Shown in pieces: positions 33,546 to 43,208 of a stretch of DNA of 64,000 nt (position 1 is its first letter; every line of letters starts with the position of its first letter). The notes under the pieces are model-generated. The model was not told the origin of the DNA and ran no database searches. It saw only the letters and a list, made by a program, of their open reading frames with translations. This stretch comes from JBCBWG01 sp036804185 (GTDB taxonomy: Bacteria > Pseudomonadota > Alphaproteobacteria > Rhizobiales > Hyphomicrobiaceae). The stretch lies in contig JBHJOC010000020.1 in assembly GCA_050330095.1 (NCBI GenBank), positions 19,519-83,518 on the forward strand, read 5' to 3'. Made by a program: the position numbers and the translations under genes.

Positions 33546-35480
33546 TCACGTGGGAACTGTCGCAGCGCGGGCAAAATCCGGGCGTGCGAGCACGTGATGG
33601 CCTGGCGCCATTTCAACGAGGCCGAGCAGCGTCTCGTCGGTTGGGTCTGGCTGGAACACGCGCGGCCAGGACCGCGGATCGGACGCCTCGCTTGCACCTA
33701 TGGTTGCAAAATCCAGTGGCCTATCGAGATCTGGATAGGGAACAGCGCTCAACAATCTCTTCGTGTAGGGGTGGGTTGCGTTCGCAAACAGCTGCTCGCG
33801 TCGTGCGATCTCGACGATGCGACCCCGCGCCATCACGGCGATGCGGTCGGCAACGTAATCGACCACGGCCAGATTGTGAGAAATGAACAGGTAGGTGAGC
33901 CCGAGTTCGCGACGCAGGTCATTGAGAAGATTGAGGATCTGTGCCTGGACGGACACGTCGAGAGCAGAGACAGGCTCGTCACAGATCATCAGGTCCGGCG
34001 CAAGGGCCAGGGCGCGCGCGATCCCGATGCGCTGGCGCTGACCGCCTGAAAAGCTGTGCGGGTAGCGGGACAGAAACCTTGGATCGAGGCCGACGGTCCG
34101 CATCAGCTGTACCGCCCTCTGCCGCTGTTGTTCCGCCGTACCAACACGTGCGATCTCGAGCGGCTCACACAAGATGTTGAGCACCGTCATGCGTGGCGAC
34201 AACGAGTTCACCGGATCCTGTAACACCATCTGGATCCGGCGCCGGAAGCGGCGCAACTCCATGTTGTCGAGCTTTGCGATGTCGACGTCGCCCTGCGGCG
34301 TTGCAAATAGCATGCGACCTGACGTCGGTGAGATCGCCCGCATGATCATCTTCGAAAGCGTCGTCTTTCCGCAGCCGCTCTCACCAACAAGCCCGAGGCA
34401 CTCGCCTTTGCGGATGTCGAGCGAGACCCGGTCGACGGCCTTGACCGATTGCGATGTGCCCGAAATCCAGCTCCCCTTGCTGATTGAGAACGCCTTGCTG
34501 AGCGCTTCGAGCCGCAGCAATGGCGCCCCGGTCTCGATCGTCGGTTCGGGAACCTCCGGCTCGACGCGCCCGGCAAGGCCCGCAAGATCACGAATCCCGG
34601 TCCCCGCCGTGTCGCCATTGGGCTGAACACTCGCATCACGCAGCGAGACCAGCCGCTCGCCCGGCTTCATGTCGAAATGTGGCACGGCCCTGATCAGGGC
34701 TTTGAGGTAGGGATGTTGCGGGTTGCGGAAGATCGCCTCGACGGGGCCGGCCTCCATGACTTGCCCGTGATACATGACGACGACCTCGTCAGCCATGTTG
34801 GCAACGACCCCAAGATCGTGCGTGATCAGCAGCAAGCCCATGTCGCGTTCGGCCCGCAGCGACTTGAGAAGGCTCAGCACTTGTGCCTGGATCGTCACAT
34901 CGAGCGCGGTCGTCGGCTCGTCGGCGATCAACAGCGCCGGATTGCACATCAGCGCCATGGCGATCATCGCGCGCTGTCTCAGGCCGCCCGAGAGTTCGAA
35001 CGCATACATGTCGAAGGCGCGTTTGGGGTCTGGGAAGCCAACCCGAGCGAGCATATCCTCGGTGCGCGCCCGCATGGTCTTGCGGTCTGCACGATCATGG
35101 ATGCTCAGCATTTCCGAGACCTGGTCGCCGATTGTGTGAAGTGGCGACAGGGCAGTCATCGGCTCCTGGAATATCATGGCCATACGGGCGCCGCGCAGCG
35201 ACCTCATCTCGATGCCATCGCGCTCCAGCGCTGACACAAGGGTCGTGCGTTCCGTTGCCGGGTCGTGAAACGTGATGCTGCCACCGCTGATCGTCGCGGA
35301 CTTGGGCAGGAGGCCCATCGTTGCCTGCGCCGTCACGGACTTGCCCGATCCGCTTTCGCCGACCAGCGCGACGACGCTTCCCCGGCGCACACGAAAACTG
35401 ACCCCGCGCAGGACCTCCTGCGCGTAGCCATGGGTCGTGAAGGCGAGACGCAGGTTGTCGACCCGCAGCAGCTCCGTCAT
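33546..35480 (-). CDS. ABC importer dual-domain ATPase (OppDF/YejF-like fusion)
   Basis: 644-aa cytoplasmic ATPase with two complete nucleotide-binding domains. First: Walker A GESGSGKS (41-48), signature ELSGGLRQR, Walker B LLIADEPTTALD. Second: GESGCGKT, SFSGGQRQR, LMICDEPVSALD. Each domain ends with the oligopeptide-ATPase type tail (HPYLKALIRAVP, HPYTKRLLSAVPYPDLD). This one protein powers the two permeases downstream. ATG at 35480 was chosen over an extension of 19 codons. First gene of the operon; promoter expected in 35481-35704, which it shares with the divergent CoA-transferase gene. Confidence 0.94.
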   Translation of the reverse strand: MTELLRVDNLRLAFTTHGYAQEVLRGVSFRVRRGSVVALVGESGSGKSVTAQATMGLLPKSATISGGSITFHDPATERTTLVSALERDGIEMRSLRGARMAMIFQEPMTALSPLHTIGDQVSEMLSIHDRADRKTMRARTEDMLARVGFPDPKRAFDMYAFELSGGLRQRAMIAMALMCNPALLIADEPTTALDVTIQAQVLSLLKSLRAERDMGLLLITHDLGVVANMADEVVVMYHGQVMEAGPVEAIFRNPQHPYLKALIRAVPHFDMKPGERLVSLRDASVQPNGDTAGTGIRDLAGLAGRVEPEVPEPTIETGAPLLRLEALSKAFSISKGSWISGTSQSVKAVDRVSLDIRKGECLGLVGESGCGKTTLSKMIMRAISPTSGRMLFATPQGDVDIAKLDNMELRRFRRRIQMVLQDPVNSLSPRMTVLNILCEPLEIARVGTAEQQRQRAVQLMRTVGLDPRFLSRYPHSFSGGQRQRIGIARALALAPDLMICDEPVSALDVSVQAQILNLLNDLRRELGLTYLFISHNLAVVDYVADRIAVMARGRIVEIARREQLFANATHPYTKRLLSAVPYPDLDRPLDFATIGASEASDPRSWPRVFQPDPTDETLLGLVEMAPGHHVLARPDFARAATVPT

Positions 35481-35704
35481 GCCGTGTAACCGCCTCGAAG
35501 TCTGTAACGTACCGGCTGTGCAGCAATGCCCGGTCACACAGAACCACCATCCGCATAACTTCCTTGTCGCCTGTCCGTGATGTGATCATGACAAGCAACC
35601 AAAGGCGAGCACGGGCGCGTCGTGTTTGGCAATTGATTGTTGTGTTGTCACTATCACGAATGCTGAAAGATGTGGCGAGGGGCGGCGCGCGAGGGAGAGA
35701 GGCG

Positions 35705-36940
35705 ATGTCTGACAACAGACGGGTTCAGGCGACGGGACCTTTGGCAGGCCTTACGGTGCTCGACCTCACATCGGTGATCCTTGGCCCGCTCGCGACCCAG
35801 ATGCTTGGCGATATGGGCGCCGACGTGATCAAGGTTGAGAGCCCCGATGGCGACATCATCCGCTATGCCGAGCCCGCGCGCCACAGAGGCATGGGGGCCG
35901 TGTTTCTCAATGCGAACCGCAACAAGCGCAGCATCGTCATCGATTTGAAACGGCCCGAGGGGCGCGGTGTGGTGTGTGACCTCGCCCGTCGCGCAGACGT
36001 CTTCGTTCACTCCATGCGTCCACAGGCGATCGCCAAGCTCGGCCTCGCCTACGACGACGTCGCGGCGCTCAATTCGAGGATCGTCTATTGCTCGGTCTGG
36101 GGGTTTGGCTCTGGCGGTCCTTATGCCGAGCGTCCCGCTTATGACGACGTGATCCAGGGTATGAGCGGGCTTTCAGACCTGTTTGCGCGTCGCAGCGGCG
36201 GGGCGCCAGAGTTTGCACCGACCATTCTCGCCGACAAGGTGACGGGGATCACGGCTTACGGTGCGATCGTGACGGCATTGCTGCATCGGGAACGGACGGG
36301 CAGAGGCCAAGAGGTTGAGGTGCCGATGTTCGAGACGATGGCAGCCTTCAATCTGGTCGAGCATTTGGCTGGTGAGGCATTCGAGCCGGCTGTCGGCCCG
36401 CCCGGTTACGACCGGACGATTGCCCCGGAGCGAAGGCCGTTCCAGACGGCTGATGGGTTCATCGCCGTTCTGCCCTATACCACGCAGCATTGGGTCCGCT
36501 TCTTCGAGGCAGCCGGTCGCCCTGACCTTTGCACGGCACCGATGGTGGTGGATCCGGTCGAGCGATCACGAAATGTTCGCAGGCTCTACGCAGTGGTGGC
36601 CGAACTCATCGTCGGAGCATCGACTGAAGCCTGGCTCGAGCGCCTGCGCGCCGCGGACATTCCCTGTGTGCCGATTATGAAATTGGAGGACTTGGCACGG
36701 GACGCTCATCTCCAAGCGGTTGGATTTTTTGGAACGCGCGAGCACCCGACCGAGGGGACACTTCGCACCACGAAAGTTCCCGTTCGCTTCAGCGACAGTC
36801 CTGGAGACGCGTTTCGCAGCCCGCCACCTGGGCTTGGAGGCGATACCCGTGCCGTCCTCACAGAACTCGGCTATGACGACCGTCATATCGAGGCCCTGAT
36901 CGATGCGGGGGCCGTTCGTCAGGCGGGAGAAGGGGTCTGA
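35705..36940 (+). CDS. CaiB/BaiF family (class III) CoA-transferase
   Basis: 411-aa CoA-transferase that moves CoA between carboxylic acids by a covalent aspartyl-CoA mechanism. Family marks: LAGLTVLDLTSVILGPLATQMLGDMGADVIKVE at the N-terminus, NRNKRSIVIDLKRPEG, and PAYDDVIQGMSGL, where the catalytic Asp is expected. ATG at 35705 follows GAGGGAGAGAGGCG. Two nt separate its stop from pgi, so the genes are almost certainly cotranscribed although no metabolic link is obvious. Substrates unknown. Confidence 0.9.
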   Translation: MSDNRRVQATGPLAGLTVLDLTSVILGPLATQMLGDMGADVIKVESPDGDIIRYAEPARHRGMGAVFLNANRNKRSIVIDLKRPEGRGVVCDLARRADVFVHSMRPQAIAKLGLAYDDVAALNSRIVYCSVWGFGSGGPYAERPAYDDVIQGMSGLSDLFARRSGGAPEFAPTILADKVTGITAYGAIVTALLHRERTGRGQEVEVPMFETMAAFNLVEHLAGEAFEPAVGPPGYDRTIAPERRPFQTADGFIAVLPYTTQHWVRFFEAAGRPDLCTAPMVVDPVERSRNVRRLYAVVAELIVGASTEAWLERLRAADIPCVPIMKLEDLARDAHLQAVGFFGTREHPTEGTLRTTKVPVRFSDSPGDAFRSPPPGLGGDTRAVLTELGYDDRHIEALIDAGAVRQAGEGV

Positions 36941-36942
36941 GC

Positions 36943-38595
36943 ATGGGCGTTGCGACCCGTACTGTGGCTTGGGCGCGGGTACGAGACGTTCACGCGCGGA
37001 TGGGTGGCGTCACGCTGAGGCAACTGTTCGATGCACCTGCTGGCCGAGATCGGTTTCAGTTGTTCTCACGCACGGCCTGCGATCTTCTCGTCGATGTCTC
37101 GAAGCAGCGGCTTCAGCCAGAAGCGCTCGAGGCATTGTTCCAATTGGCTGCGGCATGTGGCGTCGAGTCGTCGCGCGATGCCATGGTCGAAGGTGCCCCC
37201 ATCAACGCGACGGAAGCACGCCCTGCGCGGCATATTGCCCTGCGGGCCGCAAGCGGGGACCCGTCTTTTGCCGATGTTGCCGATCTGGTTGCGGGCGAAC
37301 GCGCACGAATGCTCGCGTTCGCTGCCGGCGTCCGCTCGGGCGCTCTCGCCGCAGCGGATGGCACGCCTTTCACCGATGTGATCCATCTCGGGATCGGCGG
37401 TTCGGATCTCGGGCCACAACTGGCCAACCAGGCGCTTCGCCCCTATCGCAGCGGCCCGCGCGTTCATTTCGTCTCTAACGTCGACGGCGCGCACCTCGCG
37501 GATACCCTTGCCGACCTCAATGCCGAGCGCACGCTCGTCGTTGTCGCCTCCAAATCGTTCACCACCGCGGAGACGATGCTCAACGCACGCACGGCGCGCA
37601 GCTGGATCGCCGCGGCCGTCGGCGAAGCGAACATTGGCGCACACTTCGCCGCCCTCTCGACGAACCGAACCGCCGTCGAGGCGTTCGGTATCACCGCAGA
37701 CCGAATGTTCGGCTTCTGGGACTGGGTTGGCGGGCGCTTCTCCTTGTGGTCATCGATCGGACTGCCGATCGCGCTTGCCTGTGGTCCGGACGCGTTTGGC
37801 CGCCTGCTTGCAGGCGCGCGCGCAATGGATGACCACTTTCGCACCGCCCCGCTCGATCAGAATGTGCCGGTCCTGCTGGCGTTGGTCGGCGTCTGGAACC
37901 GAAATGTCGAAGGCCATGAGACGCTCGCCGTGATCCCCTATGATCAGCGATTGCAACGCTTTCCGGCCTATCTCCAGCAGCTCGAGATGGAGAGCAACGG
38001 GAAGCGCGTGATGGCATCGGGCGCACGCGTCGAGGGGCACACAGCGCCAATCGTCTGGGGCGAACCAGGCACCAATGCGCAGCATGCGTTTTTTCAGCTC
38101 CTGCACCAGGGCACGACGATCGTCCCCGTCGATTTCCTGGTCGCGGCCGCCGGGCATGAGCCTGAACTCGCTGCGCACCACACGGCATTGGTCGCCAACT
38201 GTCTCGCCCAGTCCGAAGCGCTGATGCGCGGTGAAACTCAAGCCGCGGTGGAAGCGCGGTTGATCGCCAGAGGGCTCAGCACCGAGGCGGCGAAAACCTC
38301 AGCGCCCCATCGCGTCTTTCCCGGCAACCGCCCGTCGACGACGATCGTCTACCCGAAGCTGACACCCGAAGTGCTCGGCCAGTTGATCGCACTCTACGAG
38401 CACAAGGTATTCGTCCAGGGACTCGTTTGGGGCATCAATAGCTTCGATCAGATGGGCGTTGAACTCGGCAAGACGCTCGCAGGCGAACTTGCGCCGATGG
38501 TCGCCGGAGAGGCCGTGCCTGCCGGTCGCGACGCCTCGACCCTTGGTTTGCTCGCGGCCGTTGCGCGCCTCACTGGTCGCGCGCGAACGGGTTGA
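36943..38595 (+). CDS. pgi: Glucose-6-phosphate isomerase
   Basis: Interconverts glucose-6-phosphate and fructose-6-phosphate in the cytosol. 550 aa, normal length. Signatures: GGSDLGPQLANQAL, SKSFTTAETM, the PGI signature GGRFSLWSSIGL, and LLHQGTTIVPVDFL. The C-terminus KVFVQGLVWGINSFDQMGVELGK contains the conserved active-site region. Its last 26 bp overlap the 3' end of the convergent TadD-like gene. Confidence 0.97.
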   Translation: MGVATRTVAWARVRDVHARMGGVTLRQLFDAPAGRDRFQLFSRTACDLLVDVSKQRLQPEALEALFQLAAACGVESSRDAMVEGAPINATEARPARHIALRAASGDPSFADVADLVAGERARMLAFAAGVRSGALAAADGTPFTDVIHLGIGGSDLGPQLANQALRPYRSGPRVHFVSNVDGAHLADTLADLNAERTLVVVASKSFTTAETMLNARTARSWIAAAVGEANIGAHFAALSTNRTAVEAFGITADRMFGFWDWVGGRFSLWSSIGLPIALACGPDAFGRLLAGARAMDDHFRTAPLDQNVPVLLALVGVWNRNVEGHETLAVIPYDQRLQRFPAYLQQLEMESNGKRVMASGARVEGHTAPIVWGEPGTNAQHAFFQLLHQGTTIVPVDFLVAAAGHEPELAAHHTALVANCLAQSEALMRGETQAAVEARLIARGLSTEAAKTSAPHRVFPGNRPSTTIVYPKLTPEVLGQLIALYEHKVFVQGLVWGINSFDQMGVELGKTLAGELAPMVAGEAVPAGRDASTLGLLAAVARLTGRARTG

Positions 38596-39550
38596 ACGCA
38601 CTCACCGCGACGCGGGGCGGGATCGCCGAATCATTTTCGGCAGGCAGAGGCCCCACGCGATCGGCTGGCACAGGCTCGGGCTCGGCGCCCTGGCCCGTCG
38701 TCGACGGAGCCGGCTGCGCGGCCGTTGCCGCCGGGCGCGACGCTGCAGGAGGAACGGCAGGAACTGGAGCAGGCGCGACTACGACGGAAGCTGCCGGCGT
38801 TGCTTGGCGAGTAGGAGGGGCGGCACGGGGCACGGACGCCCGATCCGCCGGCCCGGCTGTTGCGATCATGGCAAGGTTGGTCGCGACGCGCTCAGCGTGC
38901 CGCGGGTCGCCGCCGGAAACCTGCGCTTGGCGAAGCAGGTCCTCGGCACGATCGCGATTGCCCGCAAGAGCTTCAGCCATCGCATAATTGTTGAGGACGG
39001 TCTTGTTGTTGCGCGAAGCCTTGAGTGCAGCCCTGAAGGCTGCACGAGCGGCGTCGTGCTTGCCGAGCGTTGATTTCGCGACCCCGAGTGCCGAGTGCGT
39101 GCGCCAGTCGCCGGCGCCACCAGCGATCACGGCCTCGAGATCCTGCTCAGCAGTTTCGGTCTCGCCGATTGCAACGGCCAGCAGTCCGCGTTCCTGGCGC
39201 AGCAACAGGGCGCCGGGGAACTGCTTGACCGCTGCGTCGGCGACCTTGAACGCCTCGCGTGCGCCGCCGCCGCTCCGCCGTGACTGCCGAATTGTCCGCA
39301 GCGCATCGGATTCGTTAGCGAATCCGGTGCTCACCGCACCTTGATCGGCGGTGCCGGTGCTGCTGCCTTGGGTCGTCATCGCCGTCAGTGAGCCTGTGAT
39401 TGGTCCGCCATCCCAACCCGGAGCATCGCCGAACCCGCTCGAGGCGCAGCCTGACACAAGGAAGCCGAGCGTGCAGGCAACGGCCCGGAACCTGACGCGG
39501 CCTGCCCAGCGGCAAGTCAGCAGCGCGCGTGCCGATCGATTTGGTCGCAT
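38570..39550 (-). CDS. TPR lipoprotein, TadD-like
   Basis: 326 aa. Signal peptide with lipobox LVSGC (Cys near residue 31) predicts an outer-membrane or periplasmic lipoprotein. The middle contains tetratricopeptide repeats (for example DWRTHSALGVAKSTLGKHDAARAAFRAAL and NNKTVLNNYAMAEALAGNRDRAEDLLRQAQ). The C-terminal ~110 residues are Pro/Ala-rich and low complexity. ATG at 39550 was chosen for GGGGG 8 nt upstream and the signal peptide. Divergent from the TadG-like gene and near CpaC/CpaD, which supports the TadD pilus-assembly assignment. It overlaps pgi tail to tail by 26 bp. Confidence 0.8.
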   Translation of the reverse strand: MRPNRSARALLTCRWAGRVRFRAVACTLGFLVSGCASSGFGDAPGWDGGPITGSLTAMTTQGSSTGTADQGAVSTGFANESDALRTIRQSRRSGGGAREAFKVADAAVKQFPGALLLRQERGLLAVAIGETETAEQDLEAVIAGGAGDWRTHSALGVAKSTLGKHDAARAAFRAALKASRNNKTVLNNYAMAEALAGNRDRAEDLLRQAQVSGGDPRHAERVATNLAMIATAGPADRASVPRAAPPTRQATPAASVVVAPAPVPAVPPAASRPAATAAQPAPSTTGQGAEPEPVPADRVGPLPAENDSAIPPRVAVSAFNPFARDQ

Positions 39551-39715
39551 TACGAACCCCCAAACTGGAAAACATGCTCGAACGCATGCCTGACCACTGA
39601 GGCTCAGATACTGCGACACTCGCTGCTGCAGATGGCCTGGCCGGAGCTTGTCCCTGCTTTCCCCAGCCTCGGACCGCTGAAGGTGCGCAATCGGATTGGA
39701 TTGTGCGAAAAAGAT

Positions 39716-39728
39716 CACAAAATTTGTG
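39716..39728. promoter_or_regulatory. Palindrome in the divergent tadD-tadG promoter region
   Basis: CACAAA-A-TTTGTG, a perfect 6-bp dyad with one central base, in an AT-richer patch of the 271-nt gap between two divergent pilus genes. Its position suits an operator, but no regulator is identified. Confidence 0.3.
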
Positions 39729-39821
39729 GCGAAATCTAACCTGCCTTTTCAAGCGACGTTAGTCCGGGTTTGATCACAATGCGCGCTGCCCAAGTGGGAT
39801 TTGCTTAACCGGTAGAGCGTC

Positions 39822-41444
39822 ATGTCCGTCCCTGATCGTCGTGCCGAGGCGCTGTCCCGAAGAGTCGGGGTTGTGGCGCATGCCTCTCATGAACCTTCGC
39901 TGCTGAAGCGGTTCGCGGGGTCCCGTTTGGGGTCGACGTCGATCCACTTCATCGTGATGTTCAACATCATGCTCGGCGTCGTGGCCCTCGTGCTCGATTT
40001 TGGCCTCGCCACGACCATCAAGGTGCGCCAGCAAAAGGCACTCGATGCCGCGACGCTTGCCGCTTCACAGGAGCTCGGGCTCGAGAACGCCGAGGAGCGG
40101 GGCCGAGAGGTCGCCAGTGCCTTCTACGAAGCCAATACCAAGCGTAACCCGGCCGGCGTCGAGATGGACTTTGCTATCGATACGGCCGCAGGCCGGATCA
40201 TGTCCTCGGCGAAAACCGCCGTCGATACCTGGCTGATGAAGGCGCTTGGCGTCACGACCCTCGACGTCCGCAGCAATACGACGGTCGCTCGCGCGAACGG
40301 AACTGTCGAAGTTGCGCTCGTCCTCGACAATTCGGGGTCGATGCAGCCGCACATGGCGCAGCTCCGCGAGGCAGCAAAGCAAATGTCCGGCATCCTGTTC
40401 GTTGGAACGGAAGGCACGGATCGCGTGCGCGTCGGGCTCGTGCCGTTCGCAGCTTCCGTCAACGTCGGTTCGCACCATCGCTCGGCGAGTTGGATCGATT
40501 CGTCGGGTCTATCGCCCGTTCACCACGAGAATTTCGAATCGAGCGCGCGCACAAGGTTCCAATTGTTCGACGACATGGGCGTTGGCTGGGGCGGATGCGT
40601 CGAAATGCGGCCGCAACCTCATGATGTGCAACTCTCGGTGCCAACGCCATCGAACCCTGCGACGCTGTTCGTCCCAATGTTTGCACCCGATGAACCCGAT
40701 ACCATCAACGCGGACGGCAAGACCTATCGCAACAGTTACCTGGTCGATGACGGTGGTGCCTGCACCCGCCAAGCACGCTGGTGCGTGAGCTACAGCCGTC
40801 GCGGCAATTGCACCGAGTGGTACACCGAACCACTTGATCCTGCAGTCGCGCAGTCGCGCATGTGCAAATACAGCGGACAGACGCCTGCCGGCTCCGGGCC
40901 GAACCTCAACTGCACCACCGCTGCTCTGTTGCCGCTGACCAGCACGAAAGGCCAGATTGAAACGGCGATCGACGGGATGGTTGCGAGTGGCTGGACGAAC
41001 GTGCAGCAAGGCGTGATGTGGGGCTGGCGCCTCCTGTCGCCCGACCCGCCGTTCACAGAGGCCCGTCCCGCGAATGACGACAACAACCGCAAGTACCTCG
41101 TCATCATGACCGACGGCGAGAACACCTATCAGCGACACAGCAACCAGAACCTCTCAATGTATGGAGCGTTCGGATATCTTTCGAAGGCGCGCCTTAGCCA
41201 GTCGAACCCCGTGTCGACAATGAATAGCCGGACGCTTGCCGCTTGCGAGAATGCCAAGGCAGCCGGCATCACCATATTCACGGTCGCGTTTGCCGAAGCT
41301 GCCGCGAGTTCAAGCGCGCGCAATCTGATGCGCAATTGCGCTTCGGGGCCTGGTAACGCCTTGCTTGCGACCGACGGAGAGGGCCTCAAACGCGCGTTCG
41401 AGGATATTGGACGCGAGATCTCCCAATTGCGGATCGCTGGCTGA
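39822..41444 (+). CDS. TadG-like pilus-assembly protein with von Willebrand A domain
   Basis: 540 aa. The N-terminal hydrophobic segment (FIVMFNIMLGVVALVLDFGLATTIKVRQQKALDAATLAAS, about 43-82) is the TadE/TadG-type anchor with its following Q-x-ALDAAALA-like motif. A von Willebrand A domain follows with MIDAS residues D169, S171 and S173 (LDNSGS) and a later VIMTDGENT. Cys-rich stretches between (about 250-360) could form disulfides outside the membrane. It precedes the CpaC secretin and CpaD on the same strand. Likely a minor component or assembly factor of a Flp/Tad pilus. Confidence 0.85.
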   Translation: MSVPDRRAEALSRRVGVVAHASHEPSLLKRFAGSRLGSTSIHFIVMFNIMLGVVALVLDFGLATTIKVRQQKALDAATLAASQELGLENAEERGREVASAFYEANTKRNPAGVEMDFAIDTAAGRIMSSAKTAVDTWLMKALGVTTLDVRSNTTVARANGTVEVALVLDNSGSMQPHMAQLREAAKQMSGILFVGTEGTDRVRVGLVPFAASVNVGSHHRSASWIDSSGLSPVHHENFESSARTRFQLFDDMGVGWGGCVEMRPQPHDVQLSVPTPSNPATLFVPMFAPDEPDTINADGKTYRNSYLVDDGGACTRQARWCVSYSRRGNCTEWYTEPLDPAVAQSRMCKYSGQTPAGSGPNLNCTTAALLPLTSTKGQIETAIDGMVASGWTNVQQGVMWGWRLLSPDPPFTEARPANDDNNRKYLVIMTDGENTYQRHSNQNLSMYGAFGYLSKARLSQSNPVSTMNSRTLAACENAKAAGITIFTVAFAEAAASSSARNLMRNCASGPGNALLATDGEGLKRAFEDIGREISQLRIAG

Positions 41445-41646
41445 CGTTCGCTGCGCGCGACGGCCATAGTTGATAACTCGGGCAATGATCCACAGCCGGC
41501 CATCCGGGTGTGGAGCCTGCCGACAAGACCCACCTTGCACTTCGACGAATCGTGTTCCGACGGACCTCAAGTTGGTGCGTTCAATGGTGCGCTTGAGGGT
41601 GTGCCAACGAGGGGCGTCGATCGAGATCGTGGTGCGGGGTGGTATT

Positions 41647-43206
41647 GTGATCGGGATTTTTTGTCCTTTCAGGACATGGCTGAAAACCGGGCGGCGGGGA
41701 CTGTCGCATGAGACAAGGCCGGCGTTCGGTCGATCAAAGGTAAACTTGGCGTTGGTCGGGGTGACAACGCTGGCGCTTGTTGCGTGCGGGAGCTTGGCTG
41801 AAGCGCGCGAGCCGCGGCAAAATCCCGACCACGCATCACTGATGCGGATCGAGAATTTCAGCGGTGAGATTGCAGAAGAGCGCATCACCGTCGGTGTCGA
41901 CAAGTCGGTCCTGATCGAAGTTCCGATCACGCTGACGGATGTGCTCGTGTCCAACCCCGAAGTTGTCGACGCAAGTGTTCAGTCTTCGCGCGTGGTCTAC
42001 CTGATCGCCAAGGACCTCGGCGAAGCCAATGTCATCATGGTTGGCGATGATGGTCGAAAGCTGGTCGTGGAGGTTGCCGTGACCCGCGATCTCGCGCCCC
42101 TTGCTGCCACCATTGCACGGTTGATCCCGGGGTCGAACATCCGCGCTGAGATGGTGGGGGACCACGTTGTACTGTCAGGCGAAGCTTTGACGCCGCTTGA
42201 CGCCAACCGTGCGGGTGATCTCGCGGCGCGCTACCTCAAATCGAAGGACCGCGTTGTCAACCTCGTGAAGTCTGCGGCCAATGAGCAGGTCCACCTGCGG
42301 GTGAAAGTGGCGGAAATGTCCCGCGACGCGATCCGTCGCCTTGGGGTCGACTTCAACGAGGTCTTGCTAAAGGCGGGCCAGTTCACCTTCGGCGCTGTGA
42401 CGCGAAACGTCTTCCCAGCGACGGGCCAAATCGTCCCTGGCGGGATCGTTGCTGGCGGTGCTCCGCTGGTCGCTGCCGGCTCAGGGCGGACATTTGGTTG
42501 GTCGAACGGCGGCGATCAGAGCATTCAGGCGCTGCTCCAGTCGCTGGAGCGCACCGGACTGATCCGGACGCTCGCCGAACCGAATCTGACGGCGGTTTCG
42601 GGTGAGACGGCGAAGTTCCTCGCTGGCGGAGAGTTCCCGATCCCGATCGCGCAGAACGAGCGTCAGGTGTCGATCGAGTTCAAAGAATTCGGGGTTACTC
42701 TCGAGTTCAAACCGGTCGTGCTCGATGCCGGCAACATCTCGCTCAGGATATCCGCCGCTGTCAGCGAACTCTCGACCGAAGGAGCGGTGCAGCTGACGGG
42801 ATTTGCCGTCCCGGGCCTCAAGGTTCGCCGCGCCGAGACCACCATCGAACTCCCGTCCGGCGGTACGCTCGCCATGGCCGGGTTGATCTCGGCCGAGACG
42901 ATCCAGTCGGTCGAGGGCATCCCCGGTCTCAAGGACATCCCGACGCTTGGTGCGCTGTTCCGCTCCAACGATTTTCGCAAACGCGAAACCGAACTTGTCG
43001 TTCTCGTGACCCCCTACCTGGCAGCCCACGCCCACGAGAGCGCGTTCCGCGCGCCAACGGATGGTTTCGCGCCAGAGAGTGAATTGAACCGACTGGTCTA
43101 TGGACGGCTCAATCGGATCTACGGCGGTAGGCTCTCCATCAAGGACGCCGAGCGCGGGACCTACGGGTTCATCGTCGAGTACCCAGACAGCGACGAGAGG
43201 GGCTGA
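41647..43206 (+). CDS. cpaC: Type II/IV pilus secretin, CpaC/RcpA
   Basis: Outer-membrane secretin ring of the Tad pilus. The ~519-aa product contains a pilus-secretin N-domain (VLIEVPITLTDVLVSNPEVVDASVQ), a BON-like segment and the secretin core ending GIPGLKDIPTLGALFRSNDFRKRETELVVLVTPYL. Start is unresolved: the signal-like RSKVNLALVGVTTLALVACGSLAEA lacks a convincing start just upstream. GTG at 41647 is used; TTG at 41746 has AAAGG 5 nt upstream but leaves no basic N-region. An ATG at 41708 encodes a basic MRQGRRSVDQR in another frame that stops, hinting at a frameshift. CpaD starts 3 nt after the stop. Confidence 0.88.
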   Translation: MIGIFCPFRTWLKTGRRGLSHETRPAFGRSKVNLALVGVTTLALVACGSLAEAREPRQNPDHASLMRIENFSGEIAEERITVGVDKSVLIEVPITLTDVLVSNPEVVDASVQSSRVVYLIAKDLGEANVIMVGDDGRKLVVEVAVTRDLAPLAATIARLIPGSNIRAEMVGDHVVLSGEALTPLDANRAGDLAARYLKSKDRVVNLVKSAANEQVHLRVKVAEMSRDAIRRLGVDFNEVLLKAGQFTFGAVTRNVFPATGQIVPGGIVAGGAPLVAAGSGRTFGWSNGGDQSIQALLQSLERTGLIRTLAEPNLTAVSGETAKFLAGGEFPIPIAQNERQVSIEFKEFGVTLEFKPVVLDAGNISLRISAAVSELSTEGAVQLTGFAVPGLKVRRAETTIELPSGGTLAMAGLISAETIQSVEGIPGLKDIPTLGALFRSNDFRKRETELVVLVTPYLAAHAHESAFRAPTDGFAPESELNRLVYGRLNRIYGGRLSIKDAERGTYGFIVEYPDSDERG

Positions 43207-43208
43207 TC

